Below are positions 49,479-58,256 of a stretch of DNA of 64,000 bases, one piece after another. This DNA comes from Cellvibrio sp. OA-2007. Its GTDB lineage: Bacteria > Pseudomonadota > Gammaproteobacteria > Pseudomonadales > Cellvibrionaceae. Position numbers and translations under genes: made by a program. The stretch is from the NCBI RefSeq assembly GCF_000953825.1, contig NZ_BBUL01000090.1, positions 62,001 through 126,000 on the forward strand. Reading direction: 5' to 3'. Position 1 is the first letter of the stretch; every line of letters begins with the position of its first letter. The notes below the pieces were generated by a model, which worked only from the letters and a program-made list of their open reading frames with translations, did not search any database and was not told where the DNA came from.

Positions 49479-50174
49479 ATGCTCGACATCAAAAATATCA
49501 ATCAGTATTACGGCCAAAGCCACATCTTGTGGGATTTGTCGCTCAACTTAAAACAAGGCACCTGCGGGTGTTTGATTGGCCGCAACGGCGTAGGCAAAAC
49601 CACCCTGCTCAAATGCATCACCGGTTTGCTGCCAGTGCGCGACGGCGTTATCAGCCTCAATGGTTATGACATCAACAAACTCTCTACCGAAAACCGTGCG
49701 CGCGGCGGAATCGGTTTTGTACCGCAAGGTCGGGAAATTTTTCCGCTGCTCACGGTGGAAGAAAATTTAAAAATTTCACTCGGCGCACGCAAAGATAAAT
49801 CGCGTTTTATCCCCGGTTTGATTTACGAATTGTTTCCGGTGTTAAAAGAAATGAAACATCGCCGCGGCGGCGATTTATCCGGCGGCCAGCAACAACAGTT
49901 AGCGATTGGCCGCGCATTGGTGCTCGACCCCAAATTATTAATCCTCGACGAACCCACCGAAGGTATCCAACCCAACGTAGTGCGCGACATTGGCGAAGTC
50001 ATCCGCAAACTCAATCGCGAATTAGGTTTAACCGTGTTGCTCGTCGAACAAAAACTCCCCTTCGCCCGCCGCGTCGCCGATGATTTTTTTATTATGGAAA
50101 AAGGCAGCGTAGTCGCAACTGGACCAATTACTAACTTAAATGATGACTTGGTGCAGCGCTATTTAAGTGTTTAA
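49479..50174 (+). CDS. urtE: Urea ABC transporter ATP-binding protein UrtE
   Basis: The 231-residue ATPase has Walker A GRNGVGKTT, signature LSGGQQQQLAIGRAL and Walker B LLILDEPTEG. It is the LivF-type partner of UrtD. It closes the urtABCDE set; no urease or urease-accessory genes follow. Its 3' end converges on a LysR gene after 12 bases. Confidence 0.96.
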   Translation: MLDIKNINQYYGQSHILWDLSLNLKQGTCGCLIGRNGVGKTTLLKCITGLLPVRDGVISLNGYDINKLSTENRARGGIGFVPQGREIFPLLTVEENLKISLGARKDKSRFIPGLIYELFPVLKEMKHRRGGDLSGGQQQQLAIGRALVLDPKLLILDEPTEGIQPNVVRDIGEVIRKLNRELGLTVLLVEQKLPFARRVADDFFIMEKGSVVATGPITNLNDDLVQRYLSV

Positions 50175-50186
50175 TTTTTCCGGCTG

Positions 50187-51068
50187 TTATTGGATTACAT
50201 TTTCTCGCAAGGTAGTTAACACAGCGGCAATCAGGGGTTCCTCTTGTCGCTGTGCCAATACGGCAAAATATAGCGGCACTTGTTGCTGAACATCGCCTAG
50301 CAACACCACCTCGCCTTTCTCTTGCGCTTCAAGAGCGGTATCAGCGTGCAGAAACCCCAACCCTACGCCACCCGCAATTAAACTGCGCGTCACTTTTTCA
50401 TGATCTACATTAATTTGTTTTTGCGGGCGAAATTTGTGCCGCTGAAATAATTGTTCAGCCACATTACCGCAACAACTATTCGGTGCTGGACAAATCCAGG
50501 GCATGGCTGCCAACACTGACCAATCAAACGATTTTGGATTGGCAACCCATGCCGGCGGTGCAGCCAAATAAACACCAAAGCTGTCTACCGGCAATTTAAA
50601 TAATTCAGGCGATGTGCTGCCAGAATCCGCAAAAAATCCCGCATCTAATTCCGCGCGACTAATCGCCTGCTCTATTTCGATGGAGCTGCCGTAATGCAAA
50701 TGCACTTCTACATCGGGATGCTGCTCAGCAAACCGCGACAACAATCGCCCCAGTATTAATGCACTAGGCGCGCGATTAGAACCTAAACGAAGTTGCCCAC
50801 CCGCCCCTTCACGCAATTGGCGCGCCTGCGCCAATAATTCGCGGTGCAGGTGCAGCAATCGCTCAGCGGTTAACAAGAGTGTTGCGCCCTGCTGGGTAAG
50901 GCTCATCCCCCGTGCATTGCGTTCAAACAATAAAAAACCGGCCTCATCTTCCAGCGCTTTTATATGCGCACTGACTGCGGGCTGGCTCAAACACAAGATA
51001 TCTGCCGCGCGAGTAATGCTGCCCTCGCGCGCAATAGTGACAAACGTTTTGAGCTGATAAATTTCCAT
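50187..51068 (-). CDS. LysR-family transcriptional regulator
   Basis: The 293-residue protein has the N-terminal LysR HTH (MEIYQLKTFVTIAREGSITRAADILCLSQPAVSAHIKALEDEAGF) and a C-terminal periplasmic-binding-like effector domain. I chose the ATG at 51068, as most LysR proteins begin just before this sequence; the ATG 18 bases upstream also fits. It lies 40 bases downstream of the DUF2938 gene on the same strand and is probably cotranscribed with it. The target genes are unknown. Confidence 0.92.
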   Translation of the reverse strand: MEIYQLKTFVTIAREGSITRAADILCLSQPAVSAHIKALEDEAGFLLFERNARGMSLTQQGATLLLTAERLLHLHRELLAQARQLREGAGGQLRLGSNRAPSALILGRLLSRFAEQHPDVEVHLHYGSSIEIEQAISRAELDAGFFADSGSTSPELFKLPVDSFGVYLAAPPAWVANPKSFDWSVLAAMPWICPAPNSCCGNVAEQLFQRHKFRPQKQINVDHEKVTRSLIAGGVGLGFLHADTALEAQEKGEVVLLGDVQQQVPLYFAVLAQRQEEPLIAAVLTTLRENVIQ

Positions 51069-51108
51069 CGCCAATCCAATGAACAAACAAAAGTAATTAA
51101 ACCTATCA

Positions 51109-51612
51109 CTAATAATTTGATATCAGTTGATATACCAACGTCGCCGCATAAAGCCCTATACCAAACACGGTATGTGTCAGTAGGGTTTTTACGCGCGCCG
51201 AGCCCGGCTTTGGGGCTTTGCCAGCAGCCACACCCAAACCCAGTGCTGGCTGCATTATGAAAAAAGGAAACACAACAGTAGCCAAACCAACAACAACCGC
51301 TGGTATCACGCTGGGAGATTGCAGCCATTTTGCATGAGCAGGCAATACCAAAATTGCAGCATAGACAATCCCGATTACATAATGCGCGCTCCACCCCACT
51401 AAACACTCGGCAGATTTACTGGAGGCCGCAGCAATTTTGGAGTGATAAAAAATGCCATCCTTCATATGGCAAAACCAGCGTCCCACCAAACAATAGCTCA
51501 ACGACGGAATGTTAAACCCATAACGCAATACAATCGCCCACAGGTCCATCACCACTGTTGCACCCATACCTATAGCGACAACTGCAATCCATAATTCAAT
51601 TGAGTTCGACAT
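51109..51612 (-). CDS. DUF2938 membrane protein
   Basis: The 167-residue protein has four hydrophobic helices and conserved CLVGRWFCHMKDG and ECLVGWSAHYVIGIVYA, matching the DUF2938 family. The function is not known. It sits 18 bases after a DUF2798 gene and 40 bases before a LysR gene, so the three form one likely operon. Confidence 0.85.
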   Translation of the reverse strand: MSNSIELWIAVVAIGMGATVVMDLWAIVLRYGFNIPSLSYCLVGRWFCHMKDGIFYHSKIAAASSKSAECLVGWSAHYVIGIVYAAILVLPAHAKWLQSPSVIPAVVVGLATVVFPFFIMQPALGLGVAAGKAPKPGSARVKTLLTHTVFGIGLYAATLVYQLISNY

Positions 51613-51630
51613 ACATTATCCTCACATCGA

Positions 51631-51858
51631 TTAATGATTAGCCGACACTTTTGCCACCAGCATTCGCACCAGCGGCGTGATCGCAATAATCGTGGGCAAG
51701 GCAACCACAAAGGCAAACAGCCACGCCTTTAACCAGAGCAATAAAATACCGCTGATAAATCCCATATTGAACAGGCTAATAACCAGCGACATGATCCCGG
51801 ACATCAAAAGCGCCATAAAAAAAGAAAAGACCAGGGGAGTGTATTTTTTAGCAATCAT
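51631..51858 (-). CDS. DUF2798 small membrane protein
   Basis: The 75-residue protein has two membrane helices with the DUF2798 pattern (FSFFMALLMSGIMSLVISLFNMG, WLKAWLFAFVVALPTIIAITPLVRML). The function is unknown. It is the first gene of the group with DUF2938 and LysR. Confidence 0.85.
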   Translation of the reverse strand: MIAKKYTPLVFSFFMALLMSGIMSLVISLFNMGFISGILLLWLKAWLFAFVVALPTIIAITPLVRMLVAKVSANH

Positions 51859-52193
51859 CGTAAACCTCTATTACCTTCAATTGTTCATCTTGTGCCAAGC
51901 ACCGATTTGGCATCGGTACCGACCGTTGAGAAAACTATGAACCTGAGCGAGGAGTGAATCCAATGGTAATTTTTGGGGTTTTACCTCAGGTTTTTTGAGG
52001 TCGCCGAAGATATATACATCTTGACTATAAGCATCCTTTAAGCGATGCTAGACACGAGAAGTATACAAGCGCTCACAGACGCGATTTTTATAACGCTTTG
52101 TTTGGTTTATCGAGAAAATTGTCTCACTTTACTCAGCCTCTAGCGTTTCATCCGCTAAAGTAAAAGCTCCACAACATAAGAAGATATAAACAA
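51859..52193. promoter_or_regulatory. Divergent promoter spacer with two palindromes
   Basis: This 335-base spacer separates the DUF2798 group from the GPH symporter gene. It contains ACCGAT-TTGGC-ATCGGT (51901-51917) near the DUF2798 side and ACCTCA-N7-TGAGGT (51983-52001) in the middle. A third, AGCATC-N8-GATGCT (52030-52049), follows a TTGACT hexamer (52021-52026). Any of these could be operators; I cannot assign a regulator. Confidence 0.35.
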
Positions 52194-53672
52194 ATGACTC
52201 AAAATCCTGTGCAAAAACTATCCGTTGTTGAAAAAGTCGGTTACAGCCTAGGCGACTTGGCTGCCAACCTTATATTCCAAACCCTGCTGACCTTCCTCGC
52301 GTTTTTCTATACCGATGTGTATGGGATATCGCCAGGTAAAGCCGCTACGATCATGGCGATTGGCGGTTTTTTTGGTGCCTTTTTCACCCCGGTGATGGGC
52401 ATTATTGCAGACCGCACCAACACCCGCTGGGGCAAATTCCGCCCGTGGCTGCTGTGGACATCCGTCCCCTTTGGCGCCGTTGCGCTACTGGCGTTTAGCA
52501 CCCCTGATTTTGATCAAAATGGCAAGGTCATTTATGCCTTTGTCACCTATATTCTGCTGCTGATTATCTACGCCGCAAACAACCTGCCCTATTCCGCCTT
52601 GAGCGGTGTGCTTACTGGCAATATGGCGGATCGCAACAGTTTGTCGTCCTACCGTTTTGTGGCGGTAATGGTCGCACAATTTATTATTCAAGTATTGTTA
52701 TTACCGCTGGTATTAATTCTGGGCGATGGCGATAAAGCCGTTGGCTTTCACAACACCATGCTGCTCTTTTCGATTGTGGGTACCGTATTTTTCCTGATTG
52801 CATTTATCACCACCAAAGAGCGGATTCTACCTGTAGTAGCCGGGCGCAACTCAGTCGCACAAGATGTTTCTGACCTGCTAAAGAATGCGCCCTGGATCAT
52901 CATGCTGATAGTGACTGTGTTGGTCTTTATTACCCTTGCGCTCAAAGGCGGCATGTACATTTATTATTTCGAAAATTATTTGAACGAAGCAAAACTCGCC
53001 AGCTTTTTACGGGATATTGGCTTCAACGGTTTTATCGCTGGTTTGAACCACGGCTTAACCAGTATCGGCTTGTCAGAATTCCAATGGCCAAAAGATGCGC
53101 CTACCTCGGCATTTAGCTTATTTAACGCCTGCGGCATTCTGATGATGATTATCGGGATTGGCTTCTCCAAACACCTCGCCGATAAATTTGGCAAGCGCAA
53201 TGTTTTTGGAAGCGCCTTATTCCTCTCCACACTCTTTGTATTTGCCTTTAAGTTTTTCTCTGCCGACAGTATCGGCTTAGTATTCAGCTCGCAAATTTTG
53301 CATGGATTTTTTTATGGTGTAACCATTCCACTGTTGTGGGCGATGATTGCCGACGTGGCCGATTACTCCGAGTGGAAAAATAATCGCCGCGCAACTGCAA
53401 TTGTATTTTCAGCCATGATCCTCGGCTTAAAAGCCGGTTTAACCATCGGCGGCTCACTGGTTGCAGGTTTGCTCGCGCACTATGGTTATGAGGCATCGCT
53501 TACCGTACAAAACGATGCAACCATCGAAGGCATCAAAACTGCTGTCAGTATTTTTGCATCCTTACCGTTTTTTGCTGCTGTTGCCTGTATGTTTTTCTAC
53601 GCGATTAATAAGCAACAAGAATTACTTATCGAGGCGGATTTAAACAGCCGTCGCCGAGCAGCGAACCAATAG
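52194..53672 (+). CDS. GPH-family sugar:cation symporter (MFS)
   Basis: The 492-residue protein has twelve helices and GPH signatures: VEKVGYSLGDLAANLIFQT at the start, MGIIADRTNTRWGKFRPWLLW and NNLPYSALSGVL. The family imports glycosides, pentosides and hexuronides with Na+ or H+. It is followed after 49 bases by a cytoplasmic GH43 enzyme, so xylo- or arabino-oligosaccharides are the likely cargo. Confidence 0.94.
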   Translation: MTQNPVQKLSVVEKVGYSLGDLAANLIFQTLLTFLAFFYTDVYGISPGKAATIMAIGGFFGAFFTPVMGIIADRTNTRWGKFRPWLLWTSVPFGAVALLAFSTPDFDQNGKVIYAFVTYILLLIIYAANNLPYSALSGVLTGNMADRNSLSSYRFVAVMVAQFIIQVLLLPLVLILGDGDKAVGFHNTMLLFSIVGTVFFLIAFITTKERILPVVAGRNSVAQDVSDLLKNAPWIIMLIVTVLVFITLALKGGMYIYYFENYLNEAKLASFLRDIGFNGFIAGLNHGLTSIGLSEFQWPKDAPTSAFSLFNACGILMMIIGIGFSKHLADKFGKRNVFGSALFLSTLFVFAFKFFSADSIGLVFSSQILHGFFYGVTIPLLWAMIADVADYSEWKNNRRATAIVFSAMILGLKAGLTIGGSLVAGLLAHYGYEASLTVQNDATIEGIKTAVSIFASLPFFAAVACMFFYAINKQQELLIEADLNSRRRAANQ

Positions 53673-53721
53673 TCGCAGTTATTTTTTAACACTTTTTGTA
53701 TAGCAGTAGTGAGACATAGTT

Positions 53722-54744
53722 ATGGCAGAAGAAGAGTTAGCACCCGCGGTTATCGCCGACTTAAAAGCGCGCGCGATTTCCCAACCGCTGGTTGAACACA
53801 TCTACACCGCCGACCCGTCGGCGCATGTGTTTAACGGCAAGATTTACATTTATCCATCGCACGATATTGAAGCGGGCATTCCGTTTAACGACAACGGCGA
53901 TCATTTCGGCATGGAGGATTACCACGTAATCTCCCTCGACTCGCCCGATAGCCCCGCTGTTGATAACGGCGTGGCTCTGCATGTAAAAGATGTGCCCTGG
54001 GCCAAACGCCAAATGTGGGCGCCCGATGCTGCGCATAAGAATGGCAAATATTATTTATATTTCCCGGCAAAACGCGCGGATGATATTTTCCAAATTGGTG
54101 TCGCAGTAGGCGATTCACCCATCGGCCCATTCAAAGCCGAACCCGAAGCGATCAAAGGCAGCTACACAATCGATCCGGCGGTATTTGAAGATACAGATGG
54201 CGAGTACTACATGTACTTCGGTGGTATCTGGGGCGGCCAGTTGCAGAATTATCGCGACAATCAATACGACGCAAATCGCGGCGAACCCGCAGATAACGAG
54301 CCAGCACTCGGCCCAATCGTTGCGCGCATGAGCGATGACATGTTGCAGTTCGCCGAAACACCGCGCGAAATTAAAATCCTCGATGAAAACGGTCAGCCAA
54401 TCTTGGCCGGCGATCACGACCGCCGCTTCTTTGAAGCTTCGTGGATGCACAAATACAACGGCAAATATTATTTCTCTTACTCCACCGGTAACACCCACTT
54501 TTTGTGTTACGCAACCGGTGACAACCCCTACGGCCCGTTCACCTATCAAGGCCGTATTTTGGAGCCAGTAATCGGTTGGACTACCCATCACTCAATTGCC
54601 GAATATCAAGGCCAGTGGTATTTGTTCTATCACGATTCAGTATTGTCCAAAGGCATCACTCACTTGCGCTCGGTGAAAATGGCTCCGCTTAATTACAATG
54701 CAGATGGCACAATTCAGACGATTACACCCTATCGCGACAAATAA
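53722..54744 (+). CDS. Cytoplasmic GH43 glycoside hydrolase
   Basis: The 340-residue protein has the five-blade GH43 pattern with the three acidic catalytic residues: Asp31 (YTADPS), Asp151 (YTIDPAVF) and Glu238 (RRFFEASWM). No signal peptide is present, so it acts in the cytoplasm. GH43 enzymes are beta-xylosidases, alpha-L-arabinofuranosidases or related exo-enzymes; the exact bond cannot be told by eye. The adjacent GPH symporter would supply the oligosaccharide. A terminator follows. Confidence 0.93.
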   Translation: MAEEELAPAVIADLKARAISQPLVEHIYTADPSAHVFNGKIYIYPSHDIEAGIPFNDNGDHFGMEDYHVISLDSPDSPAVDNGVALHVKDVPWAKRQMWAPDAAHKNGKYYLYFPAKRADDIFQIGVAVGDSPIGPFKAEPEAIKGSYTIDPAVFEDTDGEYYMYFGGIWGGQLQNYRDNQYDANRGEPADNEPALGPIVARMSDDMLQFAETPREIKILDENGQPILAGDHDRRFFEASWMHKYNGKYYFSYSTGNTHFLCYATGDNPYGPFTYQGRILEPVIGWTTHHSIAEYQGQWYLFYHDSVLSKGITHLRSVKMAPLNYNADGTIQTITPYRDK

Positions 54745-54776
54745 AATTGAATAGATCTATTTGTTGAGTACCAAAT

Positions 54777-54806
54777 AAAAAAGCTGGCGAATTTGCCAGC
54801 TTTTTT
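54777..54806. terminator. Bidirectional intrinsic terminator after the GH43 gene
   Basis: AAGCTGGC and GCCAGCTT form a perfect stem with an A-run before and a T-run after, between converging GH43 and secreted poly-Ser protein genes. Confidence 0.92.
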
Positions 54807-54832
54807 ATTGTTACTACATCTGCGCCACAGCG

Positions 54833-56452
54833 TTATTGCATCGGGTGTTTAATCAAAATATTGTCTACATTAAACCCTGCTTGCAACGCAGGGGAAACAG
54901 CCGTTGCGTTAACGCGCATCGCCACGTACTTCCAATTGCCATAGGTTGCAGCAGATAAAGGAACTGAAATTTTATTCCACTCGTCCGGCTTCATATTGGC
55001 AACAGAAAATGTCGCGCCGGAAATATCTGTCCAGCCCCAATCCCTATCCACAAAGGTGAGAGTGAAAGTCATATTGCCATCCGCTACCAACGCCGCCGGA
55101 GTATAAATTTCCAATGACAGCGTACCCGCAGCAGAACAATCCGGTAGGGTAAATGGATCGAGCAAGTCGCCAGTTTGATAATTCATCGCACCGGAGAACA
55201 TATAGAGCCACTCATTGTTGAGCAAACTCCAATTTGGCGTAGTGGTAACCCAAGGGATTACACCTTGTGTTAGGGTCATCAATGCATCAACTGGAATAGG
55301 CTGACTGAGCCCCGTTACCGAAACACCAACACCACTTACACCGCTATTCCAAGGTGTATCAAAGAAATTTGAATAGCAGATATATTCGCGCTTCGCCGGC
55401 GCATCGCCTTTTACCCAGCGAATATTATCCACCTGATAATGTGCACCAGCCTGTTTCGCCCAGGTAGGCAGCAACATAAAACCCATGGAGGTGCGTTTGA
55501 TATCCAACCCGCGATCAATCATTTCCGCCACCGAAAACTCGTAAGTTTTCCACTCATTCAATACGTCAGCACGAATAAATTTAGGCGTACTGGTGCAAGG
55601 CCAACTGCAATCCAAATTAAATTCCAGCGGCGCATTAGCAGTACCATGGCTAATGACTTTTAAATCAAAAATGATTTTGCCATTCGCGTAGTCGCTCATA
55701 TCCAAAGCATTGTTTTCTGACTCAGGCACACGAATCCGCACCGCACTGAAAAATTCAGGCGCAGCAAGATATTCAATATCCAACACCTGGCTGCGGCCAG
55801 CATCAGACGATTGGATAATATTGAAACGCGCCCCACCACCAGCATTGCCATCAGTAATTTCATAGGCATTTGTGTAGTCAGCATAATTTTGTTCATAGGC
55901 TGACACCGGGCGCCAAGGTGCGCATACTTCATCAAAGAAAACATCGCCAGGCTGTTCTCCGCAGGCAACGGCGGGCACAGAGGAAGAGCTACTGGATGAT
56001 GAACTGCTCGATGACGAATTGCTGGAGTTTGATTTGTCTACCACTTTGTATTTCACCGTGATAGTCGCCGGGCTGCCTTGATATTGCGTAGAACAATCCG
56101 GGCTAGTGCACGCCTTGACCAATAATGTTCCAGTATTTTTACCCGCTGGTAACTTGGCAGCGACCTGGGGGTTTAAAAATATCTGTGCACTGCTTTTGCC
56201 TGTCGTGCTGATACTAGTGGACTTGATCAGTGACGTATTGGATTCGACTACAAAATACACTTTCGACTTGGCATTTTTCACATCAGCGGTAATCACTACC
56301 GGAGCCGGCGCAGGAGCGCCCACTTTACTGGTGAAATCCACCTTCTTGTGACTAAGGGAAAGGCTTTCTTTCTTATTCTGCGCATTGGCGCCACTCGCAG
56401 CAATTGCGAAGACGGCTCCCAACACCCACACACATTGATTAAACATCCTCAT
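54833..56452 (-). CDS. Secreted poly-Ser multidomain protein, probably carbohydrate-binding
   Basis: The 539-residue protein has a signal peptide (ending GANA), an N-terminal beta domain of about 115 residues (Ig-like), a poly-Ser linker (about 139-160), and two C-terminal beta-sandwich modules. The first (about 165-350, including FNLDCSWPCTSTPKF and YQVDNIRW) resembles the C-terminal domain of ExoP-type beta-glucosidases. The last (about 355-539) ends in FNVDNILIKHP. I see no catalytic motif. It is probably an exported polysaccharide-binding protein. CGGAG precedes the ATG at 56452. Confidence 0.8.
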   Translation of the reverse strand: MRMFNQCVWVLGAVFAIAASGANAQNKKESLSLSHKKVDFTSKVGAPAPAPVVITADVKNAKSKVYFVVESNTSLIKSTSISTTGKSSAQIFLNPQVAAKLPAGKNTGTLLVKACTSPDCSTQYQGSPATITVKYKVVDKSNSSNSSSSSSSSSSSSSVPAVACGEQPGDVFFDEVCAPWRPVSAYEQNYADYTNAYEITDGNAGGGARFNIIQSSDAGRSQVLDIEYLAAPEFFSAVRIRVPESENNALDMSDYANGKIIFDLKVISHGTANAPLEFNLDCSWPCTSTPKFIRADVLNEWKTYEFSVAEMIDRGLDIKRTSMGFMLLPTWAKQAGAHYQVDNIRWVKGDAPAKREYICYSNFFDTPWNSGVSGVGVSVTGLSQPIPVDALMTLTQGVIPWVTTTPNWSLLNNEWLYMFSGAMNYQTGDLLDPFTLPDCSAAGTLSLEIYTPAALVADGNMTFTLTFVDRDWGWTDISGATFSVANMKPDEWNKISVPLSAATYGNWKYVAMRVNATAVSPALQAGFNVDNILIKHPMQ

Positions 56453-56732
56453 TTTGTACTCCGGGATAAATTAAAAGTCCGATTAAGTCCCGATAGATTC
56501 CTACATACACCAAGGTTCCATCGCGCTCGCATTCTTCCATAAGTTCAAGACAATAGCCGCTAATCAAAACCCGGTTTTATAAAAAATTACCTTTTCCTGC
56601 GCCCCCCCCCAGCGCGTTAATACCTGAAAAATCAAATTAAAGGATGACTAGACGAGATCATCGCCTTACAATAGCCCCACTCGCCCCTTGACGTGGGAAG
56701 ATCGCAAGAACAACCCTTCAGGTCAGGCGATT

Positions 56733-57121
56733 GGGGTCGATTTGGATTCGACGCTGGTAACAAAGTCTTAGGTGCATGTCGTGAGGGTAGCCAATCACGT
56801 AAATCCAAAGCTGCAAACTTACAGTTGCCAATGATGACAACTACGGTGCCCAATTAGCTGCGTAAGCAGCTTTTGAAAGCACCATTTAGCGGTTCGCCGC
56901 TAACGGTCTTTAACAAGGTGCCAGTACCGCGTTAACGCCCGTCATATAGAACTGGATCGCAGTGAAGCCTGCCTGGGGTGGATCAGCTAAAACTTATCAG
57001 GATCGCGTTTTACGTCCCGCCCGCTGGGCTGTAAAGCGTTAAATCAATAGGCGGTTCTAAACATGTAGAGCCGAGGATGGAGTGCTGGCGGACGGGGGTT
57101 CAAATCCCCCCGGCTCCACCA
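56733..57121 (+). ncRNA. ssrA: Transfer-messenger RNA
   Basis: The 389-base gene starts with GGGGTCGATTTGGATTCGACG and ends in GGTTCAAATCCCCCCGGCTCCACCA, with the 5' GGGGTCG pairing to the 3' CGGCTCC as acceptor stem. The tag frame begins at GCC 56827 and reads ANDDNYGAQLAA followed by TAA (56863-56865). CCA is encoded (57119-57121). tmRNA with SmpB frees stalled ribosomes and tags the incomplete protein for proteolysis. The 280-base stretch 56453-56732 upstream should hold its promoter; only a weak TACAAT hexamer (56667-56672) is visible. Confidence 0.97.
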
Positions 57122-57165
57122 CATAACGAACCCCAACATATTGATTATGTTGGGGTTTTTTATTT
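57101..57165. repeat. Left copy of a 65-bp direct repeat (attachment-site core in ssrA)
   Basis: This copy comprises the last 21 bases of ssrA, the following spacer and the whole terminator. It is identical to 60881-60945. The two copies bound the 3.8-kb island. Because the left copy rebuilds the intact ssrA 3' end, it has the usual form of an integration site in a tmRNA gene. Confidence 0.93.
57124..57162 (+). terminator. ssrA terminator
   Basis: AACCCCAACAT and ATGTTGGGGTT form a long perfect stem around a short loop, followed by TTTTTATTT. The same terminator lies inside the second repeat copy (60904-60942). Its stem sequence is the same as the inner arms of the REP-like elements of the urea locus. 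Confidence 0.93.
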
Positions 57166-57275
57166 TACAAATATCATAAATTGAAAAATGCCTACAGTTT
57201 ACCTACTTGACGCTGCTTCCCAAATATAAAGCCAGCATTTATAGTCATTTAAAATACAACTAGTGAGAAAACAAT

Positions 57276-58256
57276 ATGGAAAGCACCGAAGAAAGAGAAA
57301 GCTTTGCAAGTGTGAGTCTCGTGAGACAGGGCGATCATAAATTCTATTCTTTGACATTACCGAGCGATCTACTTGCAGAGACCTGTTTTGTTGTCAGTAG
57401 AGACGAAGATCCGGTCAAAGGTTTTCAGCGTGTACTGGACGAAAAGCGAGCCAAAGAAATTGCTGCTTACATTGATAGTGGACTCGGGACGATTCCCAGC
57501 TCGATTGTTTTGTCTGCCCAGGAAGACGCCGATTTGGCTTACTCAAGCAGTAAAAAATCAATTAGTTTTAAAAAAATAAGAAAAGCGTTCATGATTATCG
57601 ATGGACAGCACCGAGTGTACGGATTCAGCTTAGCTAAAAAAGCATTTCGTGTACCTGTAGTCATCTACTCTGGCCTGTCAAAACGCGATGAAACAAGATT
57701 GTTTATCGATATAAATTCCAAGCAAAAAGGTGTCCCTCCTGAGCTTTTGCTAGACATAAAAAAATTAGCTGATTATGAAAATTCTCAGGAAGAATTTCTT
57801 CGAGGAATATTTGATCTATTTTTAGAAGAAACAGGTAGTGCACTTTACGGAAAACTTTCACCATCCAGCAAAATTAAAGGAAAGATAACTCGAAGCACAT
57901 TCAACACCGCGATAAAACCCTTAGCAAAAATTTTTGGCGGGAAAAGTGAAAGCGAGATCTACGGAATTTTAAATAATTATTTTATAGCATTCAGCGAAGC
58001 AATCCTGACAAAGCATGACGCCACAGAATACCTATATTCTGCCACCTTTTTTAAAGGTGTATGTGGCTTTTTCCCTATAGTCGCAGAAAAGGTTAAGGAT
58101 AGATTTGGTGCAATATACAACGCAGATAATTTTTTTCATTTTTTGGAAAAAGTAGGTAGAAACATCAAAGCATCAAAATTAAAAATATCAGGGTCTGCAC
58201 ATGTGCCTTTAGTAGCCATTTTGGAGTCATGCCTCAAAGACGAGTTTAAGCTCTGA
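57276..58256 (+). CDS. DGQHR-domain protein
   Basis: The 326-residue protein has the DGQHR motif at residues 109-113 (FMIIDGQHRVYGFSLA) and the linked FIDINSKQKGVPPELLLDI segment (about 142-160). These proteins are related to DndB and the ParB/sulfiredoxin-like fold, and often sit in mobile islands near DNA modification or defence genes. The stop and the start of the next gene share one base (TGATG), so the pair is translationally coupled. No Dnd or BREX genes are near. Exact activity is unknown. Neither gene has a signal peptide. Confidence 0.88.
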   Translation: MESTEERESFASVSLVRQGDHKFYSLTLPSDLLAETCFVVSRDEDPVKGFQRVLDEKRAKEIAAYIDSGLGTIPSSIVLSAQEDADLAYSSSKKSISFKKIRKAFMIIDGQHRVYGFSLAKKAFRVPVVIYSGLSKRDETRLFIDINSKQKGVPPELLLDIKKLADYENSQEEFLRGIFDLFLEETGSALYGKLSPSSKIKGKITRSTFNTAIKPLAKIFGGKSESEIYGILNNYFIAFSEAILTKHDATEYLYSATFFKGVCGFFPIVAEKVKDRFGAIYNADNFFHFLEKVGRNIKASKLKISGSAHVPLVAILESCLKDEFKL

